Source: an uncultured Dokdonia sp. (GTDB lineage: Bacteria; Bacteroidota; Bacteroidia; Flavobacteriales; Flavobacteriaceae). Taken from it: a DNA stretch of 64,000 nucleotides. The DNA is taken from NCBI RefSeq assembly GCF_947492815.1, contig NZ_CANLOB010000016.1, forward strand, positions 55,061 through 119,060, in the 5' to 3' direction. Made by a program: the position numbers and the translations under genes. A model generated the notes under the pieces. The model did no database searches, was not told where the DNA came from, and saw nothing but the letters and a program-made list of their open reading frames with translations. Below, piece by piece: positions 36,252-45,538 of this stretch (position 1 is its first letter; each line of letters begins with the position of its first letter).

Positions 36252-36267
36252 ACGAAAACGATTTCGT
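36252..36267. promoter_or_regulatory. Predicted LacI-family operator
   Basis: ACGAAAACGATTTCGT is an imperfect 16-bp inverted repeat around the central CG, the pattern bound by LacI/GalR-family repressors. It is 113 nt upstream of the first sugar operon gene, in the gap to queG. No LacI-type regulator gene is in the window. Confidence 0.6.
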
Positions 36268-36300
36268 AAAATAGCTCCTGAAATCTAGTAAAAACCAATG

Positions 36301-37227
36301 CTATTCTTTTAAAAACTGAATGTTACGTAGTAATCCTGTATACTTTGTTCTTTTTACAGCTGATTTTTTAAAAACCTCAGAAAATACTTCTTGGGTAATT
36401 TCTTCCCAATCTTGTTTTGAGTATTCTAATAATTTTGGATTGGGCTGAAACAAAGGCTCGTTATGTGATGTACTAAATCGATTCCATGGGCACACGTCTT
36501 GGCACACATCACACCCAAACATCCAATCATCAAATGTGCCTTTTACAGCTTCTGGGATTGCTTCTTTTAACTCTATAGTAAAATAGCTAATACATTTGCT
36601 ACCATCTACCTTATAAGGCTCAACAATTGCTTGAGTAGGACACGCATCAATACAAGCAGTACAACTACCACAATGATCTGTAACTGGGGTATCATAGTCT
36701 AGATCCAAATCGATAATTAGTTCTGCTATAAAATAAAAGGAGCCTGTTTTTTTAGAGAGGACATTACTATGTTTTCCCATCCAACCTAATCCGCTTTTTA
36801 CTGCCCATGCTTTATCTAATACAGGAGCGCTATCTACAAATGCACGACCTCCTACCTCTCCAATTTCAGATTGGATATAATGAAGTAGTTCTTTAAGTTT
36901 ATCCTTAATTACAAAATGATAATCTGTTCCGTAAGCATATTTTGAAATCTTATACGACCCTTCTTTTTGAATTTCTCCTGGATAGTAATTAAGCAATAAT
37001 GAGATCACGCTTTTTGATCCTTCAACCAATTTCGTAGGATCTAATCGCTTGTCAAAATGGTTTTCCATATACTGCATCTGACCATGCCTATTTTCTTCTA
37101 ACCATTTTTCAAGACGAGGCGCTTCTTCTTCTAGAAATCCAGCTTTCGAAATACCACAAGACATAAACCCTAAACGTTTTGCTTCAGCTTTTATTAACGC
37201 CGTATGTTTTGCTCGATTTTCTATCAT
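36301..37227 (-). CDS. queG: Epoxyqueuosine reductase
   Basis: Cobalamin- and iron-sulfur-dependent enzyme making queuosine from epoxyqueuosine in tRNA, the last step of the pathway. The 308 residues begin at the ATG 37225-37227 ([13 protein letters not shown]), which overlaps the TGA of the upstream gene (ATGA); the frame is open further upstream but only inside that gene. Both [4Fe-4S] clusters are seen: [12 protein letters not shown] and [35 protein letters not shown] is typical of QueG. It is the last gene of the ruvB-P450-unknown-queG unit. Confidence 0.95.
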   Translation of the reverse strand: MIENRAKHTALIKAEAKRLGFMSCGISKAGFLEEEAPRLEKWLEENRHGQMQYMENHFDKRLDPTKLVEGSKSVISLLLNYYPGEIQKEGSYKISKYAYGTDYHFVIKDKLKELLHYIQSEIGEVGGRAFVDSAPVLDKAWAVKSGLGWMGKHSNVLSKKTGSFYFIAELIIDLDLDYDTPVTDHCGSCTACIDACPTQAIVEPYKVDGSKCISYFTIELKEAIPEAVKGTFDDWMFGCDVCQDVCPWNRFSTSHNEPLFQPNPKLLEYSKQDWEEITQEVFSEVFKKSAVKRTKYTGLLRNIQFLKE

Positions 37228-40133
37228 TGAAAAGAAGGATATTTTAATTCTTTTGTTATTAAGCCTTTTTCTTTCAAGAACTTCTTCCAAGCATTACAAC
37301 GCCTCTTTATAGATGTAGTAAAACTAATATCTATATACTTGAGATTATTATCAAACCCCAATGTCGTTTTAAAGGTTTCTTCCAGTAATCTCAAAAGCGG
37401 CAAAACCCCATCGAACCTATTATCGCCATGTCCTCCAATAAAACTCATAATAACATCAAAACTTAGATAGCTATTAATTTTATTGAAATCTATTTTTTTA
37501 TTATTATAAACATCTGGATAATAAAGTAAACTATATTTTTCAAAAAGTTCTTTCCTAGTATGAGTATCCACAGTAATCAATAACTTCTCTATAGTTTCCT
37601 TTGAATATTCTGATAATGGGATACCAATATTTAAGGTTATATGTTTTCTAATTTCTCTTTCTGAAAACAAATCATAGTGATCTACAATTCCCTGTATAAC
37701 CTCATTTGTTTTATACTTTGGAGATTTTATAAATACTAATTGTAATAATTCTTCTTTTATTTTTTCTTCCTTAATGTTTTTGATAAGCTCAATTTTATCA
37801 GATATTTTCATTTTCCTGTGCTCAAAAAGAAATAAATTTGTGTAATAAGACCTATAATCGTACTCATTATCTTTAGAGTTTTCTAGAGCATCCTTTAGCA
37901 ATTTAATTATTTGATTCTCAATATCGGTATTTAACTCTTCATTAGAGACATCCAGCCAGTCTAAAAAATTAGTTTGATCAATAATTCTCTTATAATAATC
38001 TGCTTTATCTTTTACCTCAAAAGAGAATGACAAAATATTACTAATTGCTATATCAGATGTAATTTCTTTTGATTGATTTAATATCTCTAACATATCCTGT
38101 GAATGTTTGATTTTTGGAATCAATTTTTTAAAGCCCTCTGATTTAATTCCTTCACCAAAATTCACATAAGTTAATCTCCTTGTAGTTTTAAGTTTTCCTA
38201 TATTATTAATTAATAAATCGGCATCTGCTTTTTTAAAGTACTTATATCCAGATACCCTATTGAAATCTAACTCTGTCAAGCTATCTTTTGAAGAAAGCTT
38301 CTTTTTAAAATATTCATAAAGAAATAAAGAGTTAATTTCCAATCCTTGTTCATAATCTAAAAATAATTCTTGTAGTTCTTTTTCTGAAAAATTTATTTTT
38401 TCAGATCGTAAACCATTTATATACTCGAAAGCAAAACGTTTATGTTTTCGATAGTTTTTGCTCAAACTGTAAATCAAATCTGGCTTGATAACTTCACTGA
38501 TTTTCCCTTTATTATCAAAAAGGTCACTAAAAAAATAATTAATTTGATTTTGAAAAAGTTCACTAACTTCTCCATGTGACCCATCAATTATTATCACTAA
38601 ATCTAAAATATCACATATCTGTACTTTAATATCAGAATCTTCTTCATTGTAAAGAATATTTTTTAATTTTAATTTTTCTTCATTTGATAGATTATCAAAT
38701 TTTCTTAGGTAATTATTTTGACTTCCAATAATCCCAAATTGATCATACAATCTTGAACGTTTTAAATAATGACGCAGTTGTTCTTTATCATTCAGAATCT
38801 CTTCAAAATTATTAGAATAATAAACATCAAATATTCTGCTTAACGAGTTTCTTACAGTTAAAGGTCCTCTTTCATTTTCATGATTTTGTAAAGAGAGAGC
38901 ATATTCTAAAGCAATAACATCTTTAATATTTATTTCATTTATTATTTCATTTTCATAATTATAAAGCGTCTTATACTCTTTGATTGCCTCTAGATTCTTA
39001 ATATACCCCAGAGCCTTATCTGATAATTTATAATCAATATTATTATCATTGTAATAAGTTGTCAATTTTGTAAGTGCTTCTATTCTTTTATTTAGAAAGC
39101 TGGGGAGACTTCTATTAGGCGCAATATCACCATATCCATCTAACTTATGAATTTCAAGTAAATCATATACTACATCTACAAGATTTTCGAGAATTGATTT
39201 AAATGAAGCTATTGCAATAGTAGCATCAGGTGAGTATAAATTATTAAAATGCATTTCTAATTCGTTATACTCTTTGCCTTTTTCCTTTCTATTAACAAAT
39301 AAATTGCTTTCATCATCCCAGGCATAATCTTTATAATGATTCATCCAATATTTTAAATAATTTTTGGATTTAATATTTGCATAATCATCATTAGAAATTA
39401 AATGCGTCAATACGCCCTCTTCATTTTCAACTTGTATCTGAACATTTATATAAGAATTTATAATATCATAAAAAACATCATTTCGAGAAGAGCTATTGTA
39501 CTTATACCTATGCCTATAGGGTTCACTTCCTATATACAAAAGAGCTTTGGGGTCTTTTGTATATATAAGATGGTATGAAATCTTTGTGAAAAAATCAGTC
39601 CCTTTATATCGATCAGCGTTTTTAAGGATTGCTCCATAATAATCTACCTCATTTTCATAATCATCTTCATTAACATCAAATTGCTTTAACTCATCATAAG
39701 AAAAAAAAGCAAACTCTATTGTTTTTGAGAATGCTTTATTTCTTAAAGAATATGAAACAGGTATATCATCTGAAGAAAAGTTAACATATGAATCTATCAA
39801 ATTATTATATGTAATCTTATTAGTATCCAAAAACGCTCTAAACGTGTTTTTGGACTGTGTAATAGAATCCATATCCACCCCAACAAACCACGAATTTTCT
39901 TTTATTTTTCTTGCAGCAACGCTTCTAACTTCTGATTCAAAAAAGTGATATCCTAAATTATCTGATATTTTAACTTCCACATCTAATAATGGTGCTAAAT
40001 CATATAGGTTAGATATCTCACCATTAGAATAGTTTTTTTCAAAATCATTTAATACTTCTCTAAATAAATACTCTTGCCCATAAGAAGTTGATATATTTAA
40101 TATGACAAAAACTATAATTATAATTTGTCTCAT
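37224..40133 (-). CDS. Large exported alpha-helical protein, function unknown
   Basis: Not recognised. From the ATG at 40131-40133 the protein has 969 residues with a clear signal peptide ([19 protein letters not shown], then Q). The rest is rich in Asn, Lys, Asp, Ile and Tyr, and appears almost wholly alpha-helical with many short helix pairs, as in HEAT/ARM-like repeat proteins, but no motif is certain. There is no C-terminal secretion domain that I can identify. The gene is strikingly AT-rich (for example 9 G/C among 60 bases at 38641-38700), unlike P450 and queG on either side, which suggests lateral transfer. It is 10 nt from the P450 stop and overlaps queG. Confidence 0.75.
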   Translation of the reverse strand: MRQIIIIVFVILNISTSYGQEYLFREVLNDFEKNYSNGEISNLYDLAPLLDVEVKISDNLGYHFFESEVRSVAARKIKENSWFVGVDMDSITQSKNTFRAFLDTNKITYNNLIDSYVNFSSDDIPVSYSLRNKAFSKTIEFAFFSYDELKQFDVNEDDYENEVDYYGAILKNADRYKGTDFFTKISYHLIYTKDPKALLYIGSEPYRHRYKYNSSSRNDVFYDIINSYINVQIQVENEEGVLTHLISNDDYANIKSKNYLKYWMNHYKDYAWDDESNLFVNRKEKGKEYNELEMHFNNLYSPDATIAIASFKSILENLVDVVYDLLEIHKLDGYGDIAPNRSLPSFLNKRIEALTKLTTYYNDNNIDYKLSDKALGYIKNLEAIKEYKTLYNYENEIINEINIKDVIALEYALSLQNHENERGPLTVRNSLSRIFDVYYSNNFEEILNDKEQLRHYLKRSRLYDQFGIIGSQNNYLRKFDNLSNEEKLKLKNILYNEEDSDIKVQICDILDLVIIIDGSHGEVSELFQNQINYFFSDLFDNKGKISEVIKPDLIYSLSKNYRKHKRFAFEYINGLRSEKINFSEKELQELFLDYEQGLEINSLFLYEYFKKKLSSKDSLTELDFNRVSGYKYFKKADADLLINNIGKLKTTRRLTYVNFGEGIKSEGFKKLIPKIKHSQDMLEILNQSKEITSDIAISNILSFSFEVKDKADYYKRIIDQTNFLDWLDVSNEELNTDIENQIIKLLKDALENSKDNEYDYRSYYTNLFLFEHRKMKISDKIELIKNIKEEKIKEELLQLVFIKSPKYKTNEVIQGIVDHYDLFSEREIRKHITLNIGIPLSEYSKETIEKLLITVDTHTRKELFEKYSLLYYPDVYNNKKIDFNKINSYLSFDVIMSFIGGHGDNRFDGVLPLLRLLEETFKTTLGFDNNLKYIDISFTTSIKRRCNAWKKFLKEKGLITKELKYPSFQ

Positions 40134-40143
40134 AACTAGCTTT

Positions 40144-41493
40144 TTAACGAGGTATAAATTCCAGCATGGCATTCTGAGGTTTTAAAGTAATTAGGGGTTT
40201 AATTTCTATTGGGGTGTCCTTAGCTATTATTTTATATCGTTTTACAATTTCTGTAACAGCCAATATCATTTCATACATCGCAAAATTATTCCCTATACAC
40301 ATACGAGGCCCTGCTCCAAAAGGAAAATAAGCCTTGTGTTTCATTCCTGCATTGTTTGCAAAACGATCTGGGTTAAATGCTTCTGGGTCTTCCCAGAAAT
40401 CTTTATGTTTATGAATTTCTATAATTGAAAATAGCAAATTGGATTCCTTTTCAATCGTAATCTCATCAAAAGAATCTTCTTTATAGTTTACGCGATCTAC
40501 AAAATATGCTGGTGGATATAACCTCATTGATTCTTCAATGACCTGTTTTGTGTATTCACAATGTTTGATATAGGCTAGTAGTGATGCTGTATTTGCTTTC
40601 GCGAAAGCGGAATCCTCTTTACTTCCTACGCACTCAGTATATACCTTTTCCTGTACATCTTGATGTCTTGCTAATAATTGTAATGTAAATGTAAGCGCGT
40701 TTGATGTAGTCTCATGACCAGCTACAAAAAGAATTAATATTTCATCTAGCAATTGTGATTCTTCTATACCAGTGCCGTCTTCATAACGAGCATCTAGCAA
40801 CATATCTAGCAAATCACCTTGTCGTTCACCACTCTCCCTTCGTTGATCCACCAAGGCTTTAAGAATTCCTCTTGCTTCTACAGTAAGATTAATATGTTTT
40901 TTAACAGGTCCTCCATATTTAAAGTATAATGCTTTAAAAGGCTGTCTTAACTCCTTTACAAGCATTTGTTGTGTTTCTTCGGTGATGTATTGGAGCCGTT
41001 CTATAACAGCAGTATCTATCTCAGATTTAAAAAGTGCTTTTGCAACCGTTTGAAAGGCGAGATCGTTTAAAATAGGAAATATATCTATTGAAGTGTTTGG
41101 AATTATACGATTTGTTTCTTTTTGAATAGCTTCTACAACCGTATCTAAAAGTTGTTCTAATTGTTTTTTATGAAATGCAGGCTGAATGAGACGTCGTTGT
41201 TTCTTCCAAAGTTCTCCTTCTGATGTGAGTAAGCCTTTCCCAACATATTTAGAAAGGTCTTTTGTTTGAATTTTAGATTTGGTGTAGTTACGTTGATTTT
41301 TTTGCAATGTATACATTGCAAATTCAGGATTTCTAGAAAATATAACAGATTTTCCTGCTCCTAATTTCAACCGGAATGTATCTCCTTTTTCCTCAAAGTT
41401 TTTATGATGAAAGGGCAATGGGTTCTTAACAATCTTATTTGCATTTTTTAAAAATGCAAAAAATGGAACTGTGGGGATTATTTTTTCTTTCAT
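40144..41493 (-). CDS. Cytochrome P450
   Basis: Haem-thiolate monooxygenase of 449 residues. The key motifs are present: I-helix A-G-H-E-T-T (oxygen activation), ESMRLYPP (ExxR), the PERF-region FNPDRF, and the haem-binding loop FGAGPRMCIGNN with Cys399. No membrane anchor is seen, so it is probably soluble. The palindrome at 40595-40608 encodes A-F-A-K-A at about residues 296-300 in the loop before the ExxR helix. It lies 19 nt after ruvB. Substrate unknown; similarity to the CYP102/fatty-acid or carotenoid hydroxylase groups is possible but unproven. Confidence 0.94.
   Translation of the reverse strand: MKEKIIPTVPFFAFLKNANKIVKNPLPFHHKNFEEKGDTFRLKLGAGKSVIFSRNPEFAMYTLQKNQRNYTKSKIQTKDLSKYVGKGLLTSEGELWKKQRRLIQPAFHKKQLEQLLDTVVEAIQKETNRIIPNTSIDIFPILNDLAFQTVAKALFKSEIDTAVIERLQYITEETQQMLVKELRQPFKALYFKYGGPVKKHINLTVEARGILKALVDQRRESGERQGDLLDMLLDARYEDGTGIEESQLLDEILILFVAGHETTSNALTFTLQLLARHQDVQEKVYTECVGSKEDSAFAKANTASLLAYIKHCEYTKQVIEESMRLYPPAYFVDRVNYKEDSFDEITIEKESNLLFSIIEIHKHKDFWEDPEAFNPDRFANNAGMKHKAYFPFGAGPRMCIGNNFAMYEMILAVTEIVKRYKIIAKDTPIEIKPLITLKPQNAMLEFIPR
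40595..40608. repeat. 14-bp palindrome copy 9 (coding)
   Basis: Exact GCTTTCGCGAAAGC in the P450 gene, encoding A-F-A-K-A in a probable surface loop (EDSAFAKANTASLL). The residues look like an in-frame insertion. Confidence 0.92.
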
Positions 41494-41512
41494 CTAATAA
41501 GACCTTTTAACT

Positions 41513-42535
41513 TTAGAACAACCCGCCTTGCACAGGTCCTTTAGTTCTTCCTAAATGACGATATGCTTCTTCTGTCACTTCTCTTCCTCTTGGCGTACGC
41601 ATAATAAAGCCTTGTTGTATTAAAAAAGGTTCATATACTTCTTCTATGGTTTCTGCACTTTCAGATACGGCTGTTGCAAGTGTTGTAATACCAACAGGTC
41701 CTCCTTTGAATTTATCAATAATCGTAGCGAGTATCTTATTATCCATTTCGTCTAATCCGTGTGCATCTACATTCAGTGCTTTTAAACTAAATCTAGCAAT
41801 ACCAATATCTATAGTTCCGTCACCTTTTATTTGTGCAAAATCGCGAACACGGCGTAATAATGAGTTTGCAATACGAGGGGTCCCTCTACTTCTTCCTGCT
41901 ATTTCTATGGCTGCTTCCATGGAGATAGGCACTCCTAAAATATGAGCACTTCTCTGTACAATAGAAGTGAGTAATTCTGTACTGTAATATTGTAATCGAG
42001 AAGAGATTCCAAAACGAGCTCTCATCGGTGCAGTTAGCAATCCTGATCGAGTGGTTGCGCCTACTAATGTAAACGGACTTAAATCAATTTGCACCGTACG
42101 CGCATTTGGTCCTGTTTCGATCATGATATCGATACGATAATCTTCCATAGCTGAATATAAGTACTCTTCTACAATAGGACTTAAACGATGGATCTCATCT
42201 ATAAATAATACATCTCTTTCTTCTAGATTGGTTAGTAAGCCTGCAAGATCACCTGGTTTATCTAGCACAGGACCTGATGTAATTTTTATGTTTACATCTA
42301 ATTCATTTGCTAGAATATTTGCCAAGGTTGTTTTCCCAAGTCCTGGAGGTCCATGAAAGAGGGTATGATCTAATGCTTCACCACGTAAGTTTGCTGCTTG
42401 CACAAAGACTTGAAGGTTTTCCAACACTTGATCTTGTCCTGTAAAATCTTCAAAAGACAAGGGACGTAAAGCACGTTCTACATCCATCTCTTCATGCGTA
42501 TACTTATTGCTTGTTGGATCTAAGTTTTCATTCAT
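41513..42535 (-). CDS. ruvB: Holliday junction branch migration helicase RuvB
   Basis: AAA+ motor of the RuvAB complex. The 340 residues contain Walker [10 protein letters not shown] (62-70), Walker [11 protein letters not shown], sensor 1 LVGATTRSG, the arginine-finger region, APMRARFGI, and a C-terminal winged helix ([20 protein letters not shown]). The gene starts the ruvB-P450-unknown-queG unit and has a TATATTTG element 27-34 nt before its ATG. Confidence 0.97.
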   Translation of the reverse strand: MNENLDPTSNKYTHEEMDVERALRPLSFEDFTGQDQVLENLQVFVQAANLRGEALDHTLFHGPPGLGKTTLANILANELDVNIKITSGPVLDKPGDLAGLLTNLEERDVLFIDEIHRLSPIVEEYLYSAMEDYRIDIMIETGPNARTVQIDLSPFTLVGATTRSGLLTAPMRARFGISSRLQYYSTELLTSIVQRSAHILGVPISMEAAIEIAGRSRGTPRIANSLLRRVRDFAQIKGDGTIDIGIARFSLKALNVDAHGLDEMDNKILATIIDKFKGGPVGITTLATAVSESAETIEEVYEPFLIQQGFIMRTPRGREVTEEAYRHLGRTKGPVQGGLF

Positions 42536-42561
42536 AGTCTGTTTACATAATACGTGTTACA

Positions 42562-42569
42562 CAAATATA
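42562..42569 (-). promoter_or_regulatory. Candidate -7 element for ruvB, palindrome at the -33 position
   Basis: Minus-strand TATATTTG, a full match to TAnnTTTG. No TTG is present at the -33 spacing; instead the 14-bp palindrome (42586-42599) covers that position. Confidence 0.45.
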
Positions 42570-42585
42570 AGGATTGTCTTAGTAC

Positions 42586-42599
42586 GCTTTCGCGAAAGC
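42586..42599. repeat. 14-bp palindrome copy 10
   Basis: Exact core with GTAC/GTAC flanks making a 22-bp perfect palindrome (42582-42603). It lies between the terminator of the M16 peptidase gene and the -7 element of ruvB, where RNA polymerase would contact -33. Confidence 0.92.
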
Positions 42600-42608
42600 G
42601 TACCCAAA

Positions 42609-42643
42609 AAAAACCTCGTTATTTTAATGATAACGAGGTTTTT
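42609..42643 (-). terminator. Rho-independent terminator after M16 peptidase gene
   Basis: Stem of 14 bp (AAAAACCTCGTTAT / ATAACGAGGTTTTT) with a 7-nt loop, 22 nt after the stop codon; a T-run follows on the minus strand. Strong. Confidence 0.85.
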
Positions 42644-42665
42644 AAAGTTTTAGAGAATGCTATTA

Positions 42666-45374
42666 TTATTCTTTAAAATCTCCTGCATGCACTACTGTCC
42701 ACTGATCAAAGGATTTTAAATACTTTTTAATCGCAGCATTTACATCTTGAACTGTTAATGATTTTACATTTGCCTCAATTTTTTTATGAAAATCCATATC
42801 GCGATCGTAATACAGATTATTATTAATAACAGAAGCTAGTTCATTATCTTTTGCTCTAGATACATTTTGTGCTTGTACCCATCCGTTTACCGCATTTTCA
42901 AGCTCTTCTTGTGTAATTCCATCTTTTATAAAGCGATCAATTTCTTCGCTAAAGCCTTGTTTTATTTTAGCAAGATTTGAAGGATTATAAATAGCATATA
43001 CGAAGAAGGAAGAATCTCCATCTATTTTATCGCTATCTACATTTACGCTTGCACCTGCTCCATAACTCACCCCATCTTGTTGACGTAATCGATTTGCTAT
43101 ACGGGAATTTAAAAATCCTCCCCCTAAAATAGTTCCTGCGATATTAAGTGCTGCATAGTCTTCATCATACTGACTCACTTTTATTCCAAGTGTACCATAT
43201 GTAGTTGCATTTTTCTTATCTGGTGTTATGATCTCTTCAGAAACAGCTTTTGTAGGGCTATATGGGCTTTTAATCTCTTCATATTTACCCCCTTTCATGT
43301 CTTTAAAACCAGTTTCAAAATACTTTACTACCGCTGACTTATCCATAGTTCCTATACCCACAAGTGTAGCATACCCTAAACCGTAGTATTTCTTATGAAA
43401 GTTCTTCATATCCGAAACCGTAACTGCTTTAATTGCTTCTTCTTGTTCTGCTATACTCATAGCATAGTTAGGGTGTCCTTTAGGGAAATGGTTATTTATT
43501 TGCCCTAAGCGAAAAGAAGCTAAGAATCCAGGTTCTGTTTTATTCTGTTCGATCCCTGCAAGACGTTCTGTTTTTAGTTTATCAAGTTCTGCCTGATCAA
43601 ATGTCGGGTTTTTAAGCATATCTTCCATAAGCGCTAAACTTGCCATCAAATCTTTTTTGGTTGATGTTACATATGCATATACATTCCCTCCACGTGCACT
43701 AAAAAAGACAGAGCTTTTAAGCTTACTTAATTCGTCTTGAATTTGTTGCCTAGTCTTTGAGGCAGTTCCTTTATTCAACATAGATGCCGTGAAGCTAGGG
43801 ATCATTCCCATATTCATAAAGTCATCTACTTTTCCATTTCGTATTGCAAAATTTACAGTAACGACATCTCCTCTATTTTCTTTGTCTATCAAACCGTAGT
43901 TAATGTGATCTAATAGTTTTCCTCGCTCAAGGCGTTTTTCTATATTATCAAAGCTTACATCAAATGCCTCTCCTGTACCCATATCTTCACGGCCTTTGTA
44001 ATCACTTACTAGATCGCTAAGCCCTTCTGTGTGTTCTAATGTTACTCGCTTAGGTTCTTTGGTAGGAATAAAACGACCCACTGTTCGGTTTGTAGGAATG
44101 AAATACTTTTGAGCTATGGCGTTAATCTTATCAACTGTCATAGCTTCAATACGATCTCGTTGTATAAAACTTAGCCTCCAATCTCCTGCTCCTATAAATT
44201 CACTCATATAGGTACCTAAGAATCCGGAATTACGACTAATCTGATCAATATTTTTAAGTGTATTTGCTTTAGCACGATCTAATTCTTCTTGTGTAATAGG
44301 TTTAAAATTATCAAAGGTGTTTCTTACTATTTCTTGAACTTCATCAGCGTTTTTATCTGATGGTATATTTACTTGTAAATACATAAACCCTGGCTCCTTT
44401 GTAAATGGAGAAAAAGCAAACATATCTGACGCTTTTTGTTTATCTACAAGACTTTTATACAATCTCCCAGAAGGAGCATTTGTCATAATATCTTCTATAA
44501 GTGATATTCCAGCATAATCTTCATGTGATCCTGCCGGCGTGTGATACAAAGCTGCTACTATTTGAGATTCTCCTGTTCTACTTACATTTACAAAGCGCTC
44601 TCCGTCTTGTGCAGGTTCTTCTGTGTAACTATCACGAACTGGTATAGCAGGTCGTTTTATCGCACCAAACTTCTTTCCTATTAAGTCTAATGTTTCCTTT
44701 TCATCAAACTTACCCGTAACCATAAGCACTGCATTATCTGGACGGTAGAACTTCTTATAAAAAGCTTGCAAATTTTCAATAGGAACACGTTCTATATCAC
44801 TACGATTACCTATCGTACTTTTTCCATAATTGTGCCACATAAAAGCTGCATCGGCTAGTTTTTGAATCATTACTCTAGTAGGGTTATTCTCTCCGCTTTC
44901 AAATTCATTTCGAACAACTGTAAACTCACTTTCTAAGTCTTCTTTTGAAATAAAGCTGTTCACCATACGGTCTGCTTCTAAATCTAATGCCCAATCTAAA
45001 TTTTCTGTAGTTGCATTAAAAGTTTCAAAATAATTTGTCCTATCATAGTATGTAGTTCCATTCGGTCTAGCTCCATGTGAAGATAGTTCCTTTGGAATAT
45101 CTTTATGATTAGGCGTTCCTTTAAACACCATATGTTCTAAAAGGTGTGCCATTCCTTTTTCCCCATATCCTTCATGTCTTGACCCTACGAGATACGTTAT
45201 ATTAACCGTAATAGTTTGAGATGAATTATCTGGAAACAAAAGTACTTTAAGACCATTTTCCATGGAGTATTCTGTAATACCTTCTACAGTTGCTCCTTTT
45301 TTAAACTGCGCATTTAGTGAGCTTGTAAATACGCAAACTAAAGCCAAACAGATTATTGATTTAATATATTTCAT
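42666..45374 (-). CDS. M16-family zinc metallopeptidase (pitrilysin-like, two repeats)
   Basis: Exported peptidase of 902 residues formed of two fused M16 units. The signal peptide ends SSLNAQ. The zinc motif HLLEH (His77, Glu80, His81) in KGMAHLLEHMVFKGT, with a third ligand Glu in VVRNEFESGENNP, is in the first unit; the second unit (about 500-900) lacks HxxEH, as is usual, but keeps the fold (GTILGGGFLNSRIANRLRQQDGVSYGAG). It should degrade peptides in the periplasm. It is a single-gene unit between terminators. Confidence 0.94.
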   Translation of the reverse strand: MKYIKSIICLALVCVFTSSLNAQFKKGATVEGITEYSMENGLKVLLFPDNSSQTITVNITYLVGSRHEGYGEKGMAHLLEHMVFKGTPNHKDIPKELSSHGARPNGTTYYDRTNYFETFNATTENLDWALDLEADRMVNSFISKEDLESEFTVVRNEFESGENNPTRVMIQKLADAAFMWHNYGKSTIGNRSDIERVPIENLQAFYKKFYRPDNAVLMVTGKFDEKETLDLIGKKFGAIKRPAIPVRDSYTEEPAQDGERFVNVSRTGESQIVAALYHTPAGSHEDYAGISLIEDIMTNAPSGRLYKSLVDKQKASDMFAFSPFTKEPGFMYLQVNIPSDKNADEVQEIVRNTFDNFKPITQEELDRAKANTLKNIDQISRNSGFLGTYMSEFIGAGDWRLSFIQRDRIEAMTVDKINAIAQKYFIPTNRTVGRFIPTKEPKRVTLEHTEGLSDLVSDYKGREDMGTGEAFDVSFDNIEKRLERGKLLDHINYGLIDKENRGDVVTVNFAIRNGKVDDFMNMGMIPSFTASMLNKGTASKTRQQIQDELSKLKSSVFFSARGGNVYAYVTSTKKDLMASLALMEDMLKNPTFDQAELDKLKTERLAGIEQNKTEPGFLASFRLGQINNHFPKGHPNYAMSIAEQEEAIKAVTVSDMKNFHKKYYGLGYATLVGIGTMDKSAVVKYFETGFKDMKGGKYEEIKSPYSPTKAVSEEIITPDKKNATTYGTLGIKVSQYDEDYAALNIAGTILGGGFLNSRIANRLRQQDGVSYGAGASVNVDSDKIDGDSSFFVYAIYNPSNLAKIKQGFSEEIDRFIKDGITQEELENAVNGWVQAQNVSRAKDNELASVINNNLYYDRDMDFHKKIEANVKSLTVQDVNAAIKKYLKSFDQWTVVHAGDFKE

Positions 45375-45486
45375 AATGATGGATGTATTTAATGCTAAAA
45401 AGTTACATAAAGAATAAATACTCTAAAACATTACAACACTTAATAATCTGTTAAATTCTCAATATTAAACGAATAACGGATATAAA

Positions 45487-45516
45487 AAAAGCCTATTCTA
45501 ATTAGAATAGGCTTTT
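45487..45516. terminator. Bidirectional-looking terminator after ctaD
   Basis: A 30-bp perfect palindrome (15-base arms starting AAAAGCCTATTCTAA), 22 nt after the ctaD stop; A-run on one side and T-run on the other. It ends the act-cta operon on the minus strand. Confidence 0.85.
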
Positions 45517-45538
45517 AATTTATTTGTAAAATCACTTC

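Noticed and set aside
37228..37290. Longer QueG start at 37290
   Set aside because: It lies wholly in the end of the upstream gene; the ATGA overlap start at 37227 gives the normal QueG N-terminus.
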